Positions 16,824 through 25,160 of a stretch of 40,314 nt of DNA are shown piece after piece. Below the pieces are notes generated by a model, which worked only from the letters and a program-made list of their open reading frames with translations, searched no databases and was not told the origin of the DNA. The stretch is from the NCBI GenBank assembly GCA_035454605.1, contig DATIGQ010000075.1, positions 1 through 40,314 of the forward strand. Direction: 5' to 3'. Made by a program: the position numbers and the translations under genes. The number at the start of each line of letters is the position of its first letter. The first letter of the stretch is position 1. This stretch comes from Terriglobales bacterium (GTDB taxonomy: Bacteria; Acidobacteriota; Terriglobia; Terriglobales; Acidobacteriaceae).

Positions 16824-18013
16824 CGCAACGATTCGCTGGGTTGCAGTTTGGCGGCGCGGCTTGCGGGCAGGTATCCGAACAGGATGCCGGTCAGGCAGGT
16901 CACCACGAAGGCGAGCACGACGGACACCCAGGAGATGGGCACGCTCAGTTGGCGCGGGAGAAAGGGCTGCGCCAGGACGGGCAGGCTTACCGCAACGGCG
17001 ATCCCGGCAACCGCCCCGGTGCTGCTGATGATCAGGGCCTCCAGCAGGAACTGGTAGAGGATCTGGCGGCGGTGGGCGCCGATCGACATGCGCAGTCCGA
17101 TCTCCTTCGTGCGCTCGGTCACGGTCACCAGCATGATGTTCATGATGCCGATGCCGCTGATGGTCAGTGCGATCAGTCCCACCACCAGCAGCACGATCGA
17201 GAGAGCCAGCGAAATGTTGCCCGCCGCCTCCAGCAGGGAGCGCAGGTTCAGCACCTGGTAGACCGCCTCCGGGCGATGGCGGCGCTTCAGCACCTCCGCA
17301 ACTCCCTGAGTGACCAACGCGACATCCTCCGGGGTCGAGGCCTGCGCGTAGAGTACCGACAGGTAGTCGGTGCCGCTGTAATACTTGAGCAGCGGAAAGG
17401 GGATGATCAGCGTCTCGCGCTGGATCTCCGACTGCCCGAAGGTGGAAACGCGCTCGCGGAACACGCCCACCACAGTGAACCGCAGCTCGCCCACCCGCAG
17501 CACTTTGCCGATAGGATCCTGCGAGGGAAAGGCCAGGTCCGCCAGTTCCTCGGTGAGGACGCAGACCTTGTTGCGCATCAGCATGTCGTCGGCGTCGAGG
17601 AAGCGTCCGCGCACTACGATGAGGTTGCGGATACTCTGGAAGCCTTCGGTCACGCCCACCATGCTGACCGGGCGCTCGATGCCCTCCATCACCACCGTGG
17701 TCATCATGGAGCGCGTGCCGGCAACTTCGTTGACGCGCGGCAGACTGCGGGTCGCCTGCATGTCGGTCACCGAGATTTCGTCGACCAGCGGCGTGATGCC
17801 CTGGGGTCCGGCGCGCACCAGCTTGGCGTACACGATGTTCGTCCCCACACCCTCGATCTGCGCCATGATGTAGCGCTTCCCGGTGAGCCCCACCGTGACC
17901 ACCAGCACGATGCAGGCGCTGCCGATCATCACCCCCAGCATGGTGAGGAAGGCGCGGAACTTGTTGGCGCGCAGCGCATCCAGCGACACTTGCCAGATCT
18001 CAGGCGTGAACAT
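16814..18013 (-). CDS. MacB-like ABC transporter permease (FtsX family), no adjacent ATPase
   Basis: 399-aa protein with the MacB/LolCE architecture: an N-terminal helix (FRAFLTMLGVMIGSACIVLVVTVG, about residues 19-42), a periplasmic core of about 220 residues, and three C-terminal helices of the FtsX domain, ending GYLPASRAAKLQPSESLRYE, a hallmark of this family. Such proteins act as mechanotransmitters for lipoprotein or macrolide/peptide efflux and need a partner ATPase. None is encoded beside it; the ATPase at 8186 belongs to an importer. An AGGATCGAAG sequence precedes ATG 18013. The gene is monocistronic here and diverges from a GT2 gene. Confidence 0.9.
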   Translation of the reverse strand: MFTPEIWQVSLDALRANKFRAFLTMLGVMIGSACIVLVVTVGLTGKRYIMAQIEGVGTNIVYAKLVRAGPQGITPLVDEISVTDMQATRSLPRVNEVAGTRSMMTTVVMEGIERPVSMVGVTEGFQSIRNLIVVRGRFLDADDMLMRNKVCVLTEELADLAFPSQDPIGKVLRVGELRFTVVGVFRERVSTFGQSEIQRETLIIPFPLLKYYSGTDYLSVLYAQASTPEDVALVTQGVAEVLKRRHRPEAVYQVLNLRSLLEAAGNISLALSIVLLVVGLIALTISGIGIMNIMLVTVTERTKEIGLRMSIGAHRRQILYQFLLEALIISSTGAVAGIAVAVSLPVLAQPFLPRQLSVPISWVSVVLAFVVTCLTGILFGYLPASRAAKLQPSESLRYE

Positions 18014-18069
18014 TCTTCGATCCTAGAAAGAGCATAGCAGAGCCATCCGCCGGGTCTGCTGGATTGGAT

Positions 18070-18081
18070 GCATACGTATGC
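18070..18081. promoter_or_regulatory. Perfect 12-bp palindrome, candidate operator
   Basis: GCATACGTATGC is a perfect palindrome in the 118-bp region between the divergent permease and GT2 genes. It extends to an 18-bp near-palindrome (18067-18084) with one mismatched pair. Its position suits a dimeric regulator of either gene. No known motif was matched. Confidence 0.4.
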
Positions 18082-18131
18082 GTCGCTGCGTTTGCCTCCC
18101 GCGGCCCGATAACGGTACCTTACAGAGACTG

Positions 18132-19043
18132 ATGCAGACGGCAGTCAGCCCCGCTACCGAAGCGGCGCCCGCCACCGGGACCCAAGCCGGCGAGGTCACC
18201 GTCGTCATCCCGGCCTTCAATGAGCAGGAAGCGATCGTGCGCGAGGTGGAGATGGTGGAAGCCGCCCTCCGCCAGACCGGCTGGCAATACGAGATCATCG
18301 TGGTGGACGACGGTTCCACCGATGAGACTGCCGCGCGCGCTGAGTCCACCGGGGCGCAGGTGATCCGGCTGCCGCGCAACCGGGGCTACGGGGCCGCCAT
18401 CAAGTCCGGTGTCTTGGCCGCGCGTTACCCCTGGGTCCTCATTACCGACGCCGACGGCACGTATCCGCCGCGCTTCATCCCGCGCTTGCTGGAGCTCACC
18501 CCGCACCGGGACATGGTGGTGGGCGCGCGCACCGGCGATAAGGTTCACATCCCTTTGCTTCGTCAACCCGCCAAGTGGTTCCTGCGGCGCACCGCCGAGT
18601 ACCTGGCCGAGCAGCCCATTCCCGACTTGAACTCGGGCCTGCGCGTGATCCGCCGCTCCCTGATCGAGCGCTTTCGACACTTTCTACCCACGGGCTTTTC
18701 GTTCACGACCTCGATCACGCTGGCGCTCCTGTGCAATGGCTACGCGGTGGAGTTCACGCCGATCGAGTACGAGAAGCGCATCGGGAAATCCAAGATCCGG
18801 CCCGCGCACGCCTTCCAGTTCCTGGTGCAGATCCTGCGCATGATCACGCTCTTCAATCCGCTGCGCGTCTTTCTGCCGCTGGGATTCGTGCCCTTTTTCG
18901 CCGGCGTCGCCTATCTGGTTTACGACCTGACGCAATGGAACATTACCGATACCGCGGTGATGGGGGTCGTGAGTGGATTGGTGATCTGGTCCATCGGCCT
19001 GCTGGCGGATCAGAACGCGCGCTTCAATATGGACCGGGATTGA
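18132..19043 (+). CDS. GT2 glycosyltransferase, polyprenyl-phosphate sugar synthase type
   Basis: 303-aa GT-A glycosyltransferase. The catalytic domain has VVIPAFNEQEAI, IIVVDDGSTDET and ITDADGTYPPRF (DAD metal-binding motif). It is followed by two C-terminal helices (RVFLPLGFVPFFAGVAYLVY and VVSGLVIWSIGLLADQNARFN), the arrangement of dolichyl/undecaprenyl-phosphate mannosyl- or glucosyltransferases that load a sugar onto a lipid carrier in the inner membrane. ATG 18132 is chosen; an in-frame ATG at 18078 would add 18 residues that look unlike the family and would include the palindrome region. The neighbouring epimerase gene is convergent, 38 nt away. Confidence 0.9.
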   Translation: MQTAVSPATEAAPATGTQAGEVTVVIPAFNEQEAIVREVEMVEAALRQTGWQYEIIVVDDGSTDETAARAESTGAQVIRLPRNRGYGAAIKSGVLAARYPWVLITDADGTYPPRFIPRLLELTPHRDMVVGARTGDKVHIPLLRQPAKWFLRRTAEYLAEQPIPDLNSGLRVIRRSLIERFRHFLPTGFSFTTSITLALLCNGYAVEFTPIEYEKRIGKSKIRPAHAFQFLVQILRMITLFNPLRVFLPLGFVPFFAGVAYLVYDLTQWNITDTAVMGVVSGLVIWSIGLLADQNARFNMDRD

Positions 19044-19081
19044 ACGCACGCGACGCCCTGCATTTTCCCTTTGCTTTGCTC

Positions 19082-20077
19082 CTACGCCCTCCGCTCCGGG
19101 TTCACACTGCGATACCAATGGACGAACCGCCGCAATCCGTCCTCGAGGGAAATGGCGGGTTTGTAGCCCAGCACCCGCTCCGCCTTGGAAATATCGGCCC
19201 AGGTGAGCGGCACGTCACCGGGCTGCGCCGGCAACAGGTCGCGGGTGGCTTTTCGGCCGGTCGCTTCTTCCATCGCTTCGACCAGCTCCGACAGCTTCAC
19301 CGGCTTTGAGTTACCGAGGTTGAAGATCTCACAGAATCCTCCGTCCGGCTCCCGCCGGGACACATAGCTCAGGGCGCGCAGGATGCCGGCTACCGTGTCG
19401 TCCACGTAGGTGTAGTCGCGGCCGGTCGAGCCGTCGCCGTAGAAAGGGATGGGCGCGCCGCGCTCGATCATTCCGGTGAACTTGTGAATCGCCAGGTCCG
19501 GCCGTTGACGCGGCCCATACACGGTGAAGAAGCGCAGCACCACCACAGCCATTTGGTACAGGCGCGACCAGGTGGCGCACATGATCTCACCGGCGAGCTT
19601 GGTGGCCGCATAGGGCGAGACGGGACGGAGGTCGAGTTGCTCCTCGGAGAACGGAGCCGGCGCCAGGCCGTACACCGAACTCGACGACCCGAAGATCAGC
19701 CGCTGCACTTTGAACTCCCGGCACAGTTCCAAGACGTTCAGGGTACCGACGATGTTGATTTGCTCGTAGAGGCGTGGCTGCTCGATGGAGGGCCGCACGC
19801 CGGCGCGTGCCGCCAGGTGGATCACGACCTCGGGCGGCATGGCGGCGAACGCCTCGCGCACGCTGTCGTAGTCGACGATGTCCGCGACGTGAAGCTGGAA
19901 CTTCCCCGCTTTCTTCAGGTCCTCCAGGTTCGCCTGCTTCCATTCCGTCGGATAGAAAGGGTCGAGGTGGTCCACGATGTTGAGCGGAAAGTCGGCGCGC
20001 AGCAAAGCCTCCGCGAGGTGCGAGCCGACAAAGCCCGCGCCGCCCGTCAGCAGAATGCTTCCCTTTCGCTCCCCCAT
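19082..20077 (-). CDS. NAD-dependent epimerase, UDP-glucuronate 4-epimerase-like
   Basis: 331-aa extended short-chain dehydrogenase. The NAD-binding TGGAGFVGSH spans residues 11-20 and the catalytic Tyr156/Lys160 lie in SPYAATK, with the Ser-rich SSSSVYG at about 131-137. FYPTEWKQANLEDL and FFTVYGPRQRPDLAIHKF match the CapI/UDP-glucuronate 4-epimerase group, which makes UDP-galacturonate for polysaccharides. A CGGAGG ribosome site lies 8 nt before ATG 20077. The gene sits among glycosyltransferases, consistent with nucleotide-sugar supply for a surface glycan. Other UDP-sugar 4-epimerase specificities are possible. Confidence 0.9.
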   Translation of the reverse strand: MGERKGSILLTGGAGFVGSHLAEALLRADFPLNIVDHLDPFYPTEWKQANLEDLKKAGKFQLHVADIVDYDSVREAFAAMPPEVVIHLAARAGVRPSIEQPRLYEQINIVGTLNVLELCREFKVQRLIFGSSSSVYGLAPAPFSEEQLDLRPVSPYAATKLAGEIMCATWSRLYQMAVVVLRFFTVYGPRQRPDLAIHKFTGMIERGAPIPFYGDGSTGRDYTYVDDTVAGILRALSYVSRREPDGGFCEIFNLGNSKPVKLSELVEAMEEATGRKATRDLLPAQPGDVPLTWADISKAERVLGYKPAISLEDGLRRFVHWYRSVNPERRA

Positions 20078-20205
20078 CGCCTGAACCTCCGAGAACTCTC
20101 GCCATTGCGAGCGCAGGAAGGAATCCCGACCACCGCGCCGGTGATGCGGCCCCTACTCTACCAGACGTTGACGCATCTTCTTCCGCCGGATAGATTGCTC
20201 GCTCG

Positions 20206-21645
20206 ATGAACCGTGCCCTCCGCGACGCGCTCCTGCTGCTCGCGCTGACCGCGGCGGCGCTGGCCCTGCACGGATATCACCTTGGCGTAGACGACCAGGT
20301 CATCTACCTGCCCGCCATCAAGAAGAACCTCGATCCGGGCCTCTACCCTTTCGACGCCATCTTCTTCCTCTCCCAGACCCGGCTCACGCTCTTTGACGAG
20401 ATGGCCGCCTGGTTCACGCACAGTTTTGGTTTCTCACTCGAGTGGACGATGTTCGCGCTGTATCTCGCGACCACCTACCTTTCGCTCGCCGCCTGCCTGG
20501 CCTTGGCGCGCCGCTGCTTCTCAAGCAGCGTCGCGCATTGGGCGGCGGTCACCATGATCTGCGCCGTGCTTCCGCTGCACGCTACCGGAACGCTGGTCCC
20601 CATGCAGGACCGCTACCTGCACCCGCGTGGCCTGGCCACCGCCGCCATCCTGTTCGCCGTCACTGCGGTGCTCGACCGCAAGCCGCGCGCGCTGGCGTGG
20701 CTGGCCTTCGCCGGAGTCCTCCATCCCCAGATGGCGTTTTTCGGCGTGATGCACATCGGCGTGCTCGTCGTCTTGCAGGTGCGGATGCCGTTGCGGGCGG
20801 CGCTCTTCGCACAGCTCCCGGCGTGGGAGCCGGCCAATCCTGCCTGGCGCGACGTCATGCTTACGCGCATTCACCACTATCCCCTCAAGTGGCCGTGGTA
20901 CGAATGGCTGGGCGTGGCCTTCCCCATGGTCCCGTTGTGGCTGTTCGCGCGCTCGGCGCAGCAGCGGGGTGAGGCGGCGCGCGCGCTGGTCTGCCGCGCC
21001 TTTTTCCTTTCCGGCTGCCTGGGCATCGCAACCGCCATCGCAGTCTCCACCGTGCCGCAGTTCGAGCGCTTCGTGCCCATCCAGTTCATGCGCGTGCTTC
21101 ACCTCATCTACTGGATCTTCTTCCTGATGCTCGGCGGGTGGCTGGGCGAGCGCTTCCTCGGACGCAGTGCGCTCCGCTGGGCGCTGTGTTTCGGGCTCAT
21201 TGCCGCGCCGGTGGTCTACGGCTACTCCTTTTATTACGGCAAGAGCCCGCACATCGAGTGGTCGGGCCGCGTGCCGCGCCACGCGTGGCTCGAAGCTTTC
21301 GACTGGATACGCCACAACACGCCGCGCGACGCGCTGTTCGCGGTGGATCCCATGTATCTCGAGCGCCCGCGCGCCGATTATCACGGTTTCCGCGCCCTGG
21401 CCGAGCGCAGCATGCTGGCCGACTACGGCAAAGACCGCGGCGTGGTCGGCCTCTTTCCCGAACTCGCGTATGAGTGGCGCCAGGAGTACGAAGACCAGCG
21501 ACGCTGGCGCGAATTCACCGCGGAAGATTTCCGCGCGCTCAAGCGGAAGTACGGCGTCTCCTGGGTGCTGCTGGAGAAGCCTGGCGTCCCCGGGCTCACG
21601 TGTCCGTACCAGAACGAGGAGTTGATGGTCTGCCGGGTGGAGTAG
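20206..21645 (+). CDS. Large polytopic membrane protein, GT-C-like, unknown function
   Basis: 479-aa integral membrane protein with about nine to ten helices between residues 1 and 350. The N terminus ALLLLALTAAALALHGYHLGVDDQVIYLPAIKK is followed by an acidic first periplasmic loop, as in GT-C glycosyltransferases, where the substrate-binding Asp lies there. A soluble C-terminal tail of about 125 aa (from GRVPRHAWLEAFDWIRHNTPRDALFAVDP) is also typical of GT-C or mannosyltransferase-like proteins. I cannot assign a precise family. The surroundings (polyprenyl-phosphate sugar synthases, an epimerase, a flippase-fold protein) make lipid-linked sugar transfer a reasonable hypothesis. The start ATG 20206 has no strong ribosome site. 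Confidence 0.8.
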   Translation: MNRALRDALLLLALTAAALALHGYHLGVDDQVIYLPAIKKNLDPGLYPFDAIFFLSQTRLTLFDEMAAWFTHSFGFSLEWTMFALYLATTYLSLAACLALARRCFSSSVAHWAAVTMICAVLPLHATGTLVPMQDRYLHPRGLATAAILFAVTAVLDRKPRALAWLAFAGVLHPQMAFFGVMHIGVLVVLQVRMPLRAALFAQLPAWEPANPAWRDVMLTRIHHYPLKWPWYEWLGVAFPMVPLWLFARSAQQRGEAARALVCRAFFLSGCLGIATAIAVSTVPQFERFVPIQFMRVLHLIYWIFFLMLGGWLGERFLGRSALRWALCFGLIAAPVVYGYSFYYGKSPHIEWSGRVPRHAWLEAFDWIRHNTPRDALFAVDPMYLERPRADYHGFRALAERSMLADYGKDRGVVGLFPELAYEWRQEYEDQRRWREFTAEDFRALKRKYGVSWVLLEKPGVPGLTCPYQNEELMVCRVE

Positions 21646-21666
21646 GGGCGTTCCCTCTCTTCCCAC

Positions 21667-21694
21667 GTCTGCGCCGAAAGAACAGGACGCAGAC
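21667..21694. terminator. Hairpin between convergent genes
   Basis: GTCTGCG at 21667-21673 pairs with CGCAGAC at 21688-21694, between two convergent genes. The position suits a bidirectional terminator but no U-tract follows on either strand. Confidence 0.35.
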
Positions 21695-21723
21695 ATGCGG
21701 CACCATCATGGAAAGAATTGGCC

Positions 21724-22707
21724 CTACGACTTGCGCGACATAAGCCTCGCCAGCCCTTCTCCCTCCATCGCCGTCCAGGCCGCCAGCCCGGGCCCGCCGA
21801 CCAGCAATTCGCGCACACGCTTGACCAGAGCCAGGGCCAGCGCCGTCTCGGGCGTAAGGCCGAGGGCGCCGCCCAGCACCACGAATCCGCCCTCTTGCAC
21901 GCCCAGCGCGCCCGGCACCACGAAGGCGGCGCTGCGCACCGCCGCACCCAGGCTCTCAAGCACGAGCGCGTTCGCCAGGCTCGAAGGAACACCGAGAAAG
22001 TACAGCGCGAGCCAGGTTTCGCCGGTGTGCAGCAGCCACCCGATCATCCGCCAGCAGCCGGCAAGAAACACCTGCCGCCGGCTGTGATACAGCTCCATGA
22101 TCCGCCGGTCGAGTTCGGCGGCATCGCCGGCCAGAGATTGCCATGCACGTCCTGGCAGCAGCTTTCCGACCACCCCTGCCATGCCACGAAAGAGACCCAA
22201 GCGTTGCGCGGCGTAGAACGCCGCCACCGCCAGCGTCGCGACCAGGATGCCGATGAGCAACGTGCGTCCCTGTTCTCCGTCCACGCCGGCGCGCAAGAGC
22301 AGCGCTACGCCCATCAGCGCAAACACAACCTGAGTCACCAGCCCCAGGGTGAAATCCACTACGGTGCTGGCTCCAGCATCGGCGCCGCTGGTTCCCTGCC
22401 GGGCCGCGAGGCGGGCGCGCACGAAGTCGCCGCCCACCTGCCCTACGGGCAGCAGGCTGTTCACCGATTCGCCGATCCAGCGCAGACGCAGCAGGCCGAT
22501 GAATCCCGGCCGCGAGGCGGAAGGGAAAAGTACGCGCCAGGCAACGGTGTTCGCTCCCAGCGTGACCGAGCGGTAGGCCGCCACCCACAGCAGTCCCCAG
22601 CCCGCAGCCGCGACTGCGGCCGCCAGGTCGCCCACGCCGTAGTAGGCCACGAGCGCCACGAACAGCGCCAGGCCGAGCGCGATGGAAAGATAGGTAGTGG
22701 TGCGCAT
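21724..22707 (-). CDS. Flippase-fold membrane protein, HpnL/lysylphosphatidylglycerol-synthase TM-domain family
   Basis: 327-aa protein with about eight helices. RLRWIGESVNSLLPVGQVGGDFVRARL (about residues 74-100) is the hallmark segment of the UPF0104/LPG-synthase transmembrane family and is closest in my reading to HpnL of hopanoid clusters. Members have a flippase-like fold and are proposed to move lipids or lipid intermediates across the inner membrane. No hopanoid synthesis genes are in the window, so the HpnL name is only a resemblance. It follows the TPR gene on the same strand by 72 nt and may be co-transcribed with it. Confidence 0.85.
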   Translation of the reverse strand: MRTTTYLSIALGLALFVALVAYYGVGDLAAAVAAAGWGLLWVAAYRSVTLGANTVAWRVLFPSASRPGFIGLLRLRWIGESVNSLLPVGQVGGDFVRARLAARQGTSGADAGASTVVDFTLGLVTQVVFALMGVALLLRAGVDGEQGRTLLIGILVATLAVAAFYAAQRLGLFRGMAGVVGKLLPGRAWQSLAGDAAELDRRIMELYHSRRQVFLAGCWRMIGWLLHTGETWLALYFLGVPSSLANALVLESLGAAVRSAAFVVPGALGVQEGGFVVLGGALGLTPETALALALVKRVRELLVGGPGLAAWTAMEGEGLARLMSRKS

Positions 22708-22753
22708 GGAGACGCCGAGTGATTGTAACTGCGCGGAAGAGATGCGCGACGAC

Positions 22754-22780
22754 CAGAGACCTGAAACCCGAGACCCTGGC
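22754..22780. repeat. Short reiterated-word tract (CTGAAACC/GAGACC type)
   Basis: The gap upstream of the flippase-like gene and up to the TPR stop contains CAGAGACCTGAAACCCGAGACC, repeated variants of the word (C)TGARACC. Similar tracts occur at 25890-25910 and 30621-30650, all at gene boundaries. Confidence 0.6.
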
Positions 22781-23760
22781 TATTGCAGCGCTTTCAGCGC
22801 CTCGCTGGCGCTCTTGCGCTTGGGCTGGAGGGTGAGGGCGGCGCGGTATTCGCGGGCAGCGTCGTCGCGGCGGCCCAGCTTTTCGTACAGGCGTCCCAGC
22901 CATTCATGCGCGCCGGCGTGCGAGGGACGGTCGTCTCGCGGCGGCACCGTGCTGATGTAGGACTTCAGGAACTGCTCCGCTTCCGCCGGGCGGTCGCCGG
23001 CCAGCACGCGCACCACGCCGCGATAGAACGCCAGCCGGGGATCACGACTGCTCACGCGCGCCGCCGCTTCCACTATCTGTTCCATGGCGGCGGCATTGCC
23101 GCGCTTGAGATAGAAGTCCGCGACTTCGAAATACGCCGAAGCGGCCTTGGGCTTGAGTTCGAGCGCCTGGCGGTATTCGCCTTCCGCCCGTTCCGGTTTC
23201 TTCAGCTCCTGCCAGTATTCGGCGCGCGCCAGATGGCCCTCGATCGGATCGCGCCGGGCCAGCTCTTCAATCTGCGCCAGCGCCTTGTCGTCGCCGCCGC
23301 CGATGATTCCGGGCGCCTGCAGCAGGAAGGTGATGTAATCGCGGCGCGCCGGCAGGTTGGCGGGATCGAGCTGGATGGCTTTCTGCCAGGTGTCGCGCGC
23401 TTTGCGCGCCTTGCCGAAGGCGCCGAACGGACCCGAGTGCTCGGCTTGCCGGCCGTAGGCCCGGGCCAGCCAGAGGTGATACTCGGAGTTCTGCGGATCA
23501 AGCTGCACGGCGCGCTCGGCGCTCCTGGCGGCGCTCTCCCACTCACGCAGCTCGTAGTGGCTGCGCGCCAACCAGAACGCTACCCGCGCGTCGCCGGCCT
23601 GCTCTCCCGCCGCGGCACGCAGAGTGGCCACCGCGTCCCGATAGCGGCCGGAGGCGAACTGCTCCTGCCCGGTCTCGAGCGGCGACTTCGCCGCCGCCGG
23701 CAGCGACAGCAGCACAGCCGAGAGGAAGGCCAGAGTGCGAATTGGAGTCACGAGTCTCAT
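22780..23760 (-). CDS. Exported TPR-repeat protein
   Basis: 326-aa protein with a Sec signal (PIRTLAFLSAVLLSLPAAAKS). The remainder is made of about six to seven tetratricopeptide units, recognisable from repeats such as ARVAFWLARSHYELREWESA, NSEYHLWLARAYGRQAE, AEGEYRQALELKPKAASAYF and the last one GAHEWLGRLYEKLGRRDDAAREY. TPR proteins of this kind scaffold protein complexes in the periplasm. It lies upstream of the flippase-like gene on the same strand, which may indicate a common role in envelope glycan or lipid export, but that is inference. ATG 23760 starts the signal peptide. Confidence 0.88.
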   Translation of the reverse strand: MRLVTPIRTLAFLSAVLLSLPAAAKSPLETGQEQFASGRYRDAVATLRAAAGEQAGDARVAFWLARSHYELREWESAARSAERAVQLDPQNSEYHLWLARAYGRQAEHSGPFGAFGKARKARDTWQKAIQLDPANLPARRDYITFLLQAPGIIGGGDDKALAQIEELARRDPIEGHLARAEYWQELKKPERAEGEYRQALELKPKAASAYFEVADFYLKRGNAAAMEQIVEAAARVSSRDPRLAFYRGVVRVLAGDRPAEAEQFLKSYISTVPPRDDRPSHAGAHEWLGRLYEKLGRRDDAAREYRAALTLQPKRKSASEALKALQ

Positions 23761-23904
23761 GGCTCGCTAGGGGCGCGCGCGCAAAGGGCGCAGCCGGTCA
23801 GGGTCGGGCCGCCGTGGCACTGTATGACGATACCCTATGACACGCCCAGAGGGATCATCCGGGTCTCGTATCGGCGGCCCGTTGCTTACACCCCTTCGAT
23901 GCCG

Positions 23905-23964
23905 CCCTGCCACAGGGGGATGCTCCGCTTTGGCCACAGTGGAGCATTTGCCGGGGTGTACAAT
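23905..23964 (+). promoter_or_regulatory. Leader hairpins and -10 element of the Ca2+/H+ antiporter gene
   Basis: TACAAT at 23959-23964 would place transcription start at about 23971, essentially on the ATG 23973, which would make a leaderless mRNA. Immediately upstream are two possible stem-loops: CCCTG/CAGGG (23905-23909/23913-23917) and ATGCTCC/GGAGCAT (23920-23926/23941-23947). These may be operator dyads rather than RNA structures. No clear -35 is visible. Confidence 0.35.
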
Positions 23965-23972
23965 CCCGCGCC

Positions 23973-25094
23973 ATGACCACCGCTTCGCGCGGGCCTCTGG
24001 CCGCCTTCTGGCAGCGCTTCCCGCTGCGCACCCATCACGGCTGGATGAACCTGCTGCTCCTGGCGTTGCCGGCGGCCATCGCCGCGCACCTGATGCACGC
24101 CAGCCCGCTGGTGATCTTCGTGCTCGCGGCGGTGGCCATCATCCCGCTGGCGGCGGTGCTGGGGGAAGCCACCGAGGTGCTCTCCGCCTACTCCGGGCCG
24201 CTGGTAGGCGGCATCCTGAACGGGACCATGGGCAACGCCACCGAACTCATCATCGCCTTCTTCGCGTTGCGCGCGGGACACGTGGAGGTGGTGAAGGCGT
24301 CGCTCTCCGGGTCCATCATCGGCAACCTGCTGCTGGTGCTGGGGCTGGCCATCCTGGTGGGCGGTATCGGGCGGGAGAAGCAACAGTTCTCGCGCACCGC
24401 GGCGGGCGCCAACAGCAGCATGCTGTTCCTGGCCGTGGCGGCGCTGGTGATGCCCGCGGTCTACGACCTCTCGGTTGCGGGCACGCTCACCTACGAGGAC
24501 GTGAGCGTGAAGACGCTGAGCCTGTGGACCAGCATCATCCTGATCGCCATCTACGGCATCAGCTTCCTGTTCATGCTGAAGACGCACAAGGCGCTGTTCA
24601 TCGCCAGCGAAGAGGCTGAGGAGAAGCCGAAGACGCCGGTGAAGTCGGCGCTGCTCTCGCTGGTGCTGGCCACGGTGGCCATCGCCTTCATGAGCGAGAT
24701 GATGGTGGACGAGATCGGCGCAGTCACCCAGGCGCTGGGCATGACCGAGCTGTTCGTGGGCGTGATCGTGGTGGCCATCGTGGGCAACGCCGCCGAGCAC
24801 TCGACCGCGGTCATGGTGGCCATGCGCAACAAGATGGACCTGGCCATGACCATCGCCGTGGGCTCGAGCACACAGATCGCGCTGTTCGTCGCCCCGCTGC
24901 TGGTGCTGCTCTCCTGGGCCATCGGCAAGCCCATGTCGCTGGTGTTCAACGCCTTCGAGATCGCCGCCATCGCGCTCTCGGTGATCATCGTGGAGATGAT
25001 CTCCTCGGACGGCGAGAGCAACTGGTTCGAGGGCGCGCAGTTGCTGGCGCTGTACGTGATCCTGGGGATTGCGTTCTATTTTGTGCCGGGATAG
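23973..25094 (+). CDS. Calcium/proton antiporter (CaxA/ChaA, CaCA superfamily)
   Basis: 373-aa antiporter with about 11 helices in two homologous halves. The ion-binding alpha repeats are both visible: GGILNGTMGNATELIIAF (about residues 75-92) and GNAAEHSTAVMVAMRNKMD (about 271-289), each with the acidic Glu used for Ca2+ coordination. A short acidic loop (EEAEEKPKTP, about 211-220) separates the halves. The protein exports Ca2+ in exchange for H+ at the inner membrane. ATG 23973 gives the usual length. The cytoplasmic N terminus is short, without the autoinhibitory extension of plant CAX proteins. Confidence 0.93.
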   Translation: MTTASRGPLAAFWQRFPLRTHHGWMNLLLLALPAAIAAHLMHASPLVIFVLAAVAIIPLAAVLGEATEVLSAYSGPLVGGILNGTMGNATELIIAFFALRAGHVEVVKASLSGSIIGNLLLVLGLAILVGGIGREKQQFSRTAAGANSSMLFLAVAALVMPAVYDLSVAGTLTYEDVSVKTLSLWTSIILIAIYGISFLFMLKTHKALFIASEEAEEKPKTPVKSALLSLVLATVAIAFMSEMMVDEIGAVTQALGMTELFVGVIVVAIVGNAAEHSTAVMVAMRNKMDLAMTIAVGSSTQIALFVAPLLVLLSWAIGKPMSLVFNAFEIAAIALSVIIVEMISSDGESNWFEGAQLLALYVILGIAFYFVPG

Positions 25095-25096
25095 GC

Positions 25097-25133
25097 AAGC
25101 AATCAGCCGTCAGCACTCAGCAATCAGCCAAGC
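25097..25133. repeat. Short reiterated-word tract (CAGCAATCAGC type)
   Basis: The 66-nt gap between the antiporter and the GT2 gene is mostly AGCAATCAGCCGTCAGCACT followed by CAGCAATCAGC, that is several variants of the word TCAGCA/ATCAGC. No other copy of this word family was seen in the window. Confidence 0.6.
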
Positions 25134-25160
25134 CGGCGTTGCATGACCCAGTGCTGAACG

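Noticed and set aside
16739-18037. Long plus-strand open frame antisense to the MacB-like permease
   Set aside because: His/Asp/Gln-rich composition and no domain; the permease motifs are clear on the other strand.
23761-23972. Mn2+-responsive yybP-ykoY riboswitch in the antiporter leader
   Set aside because: The conserved core sequences of that riboswitch are not visible, and the likely transcription start lies at the start codon.
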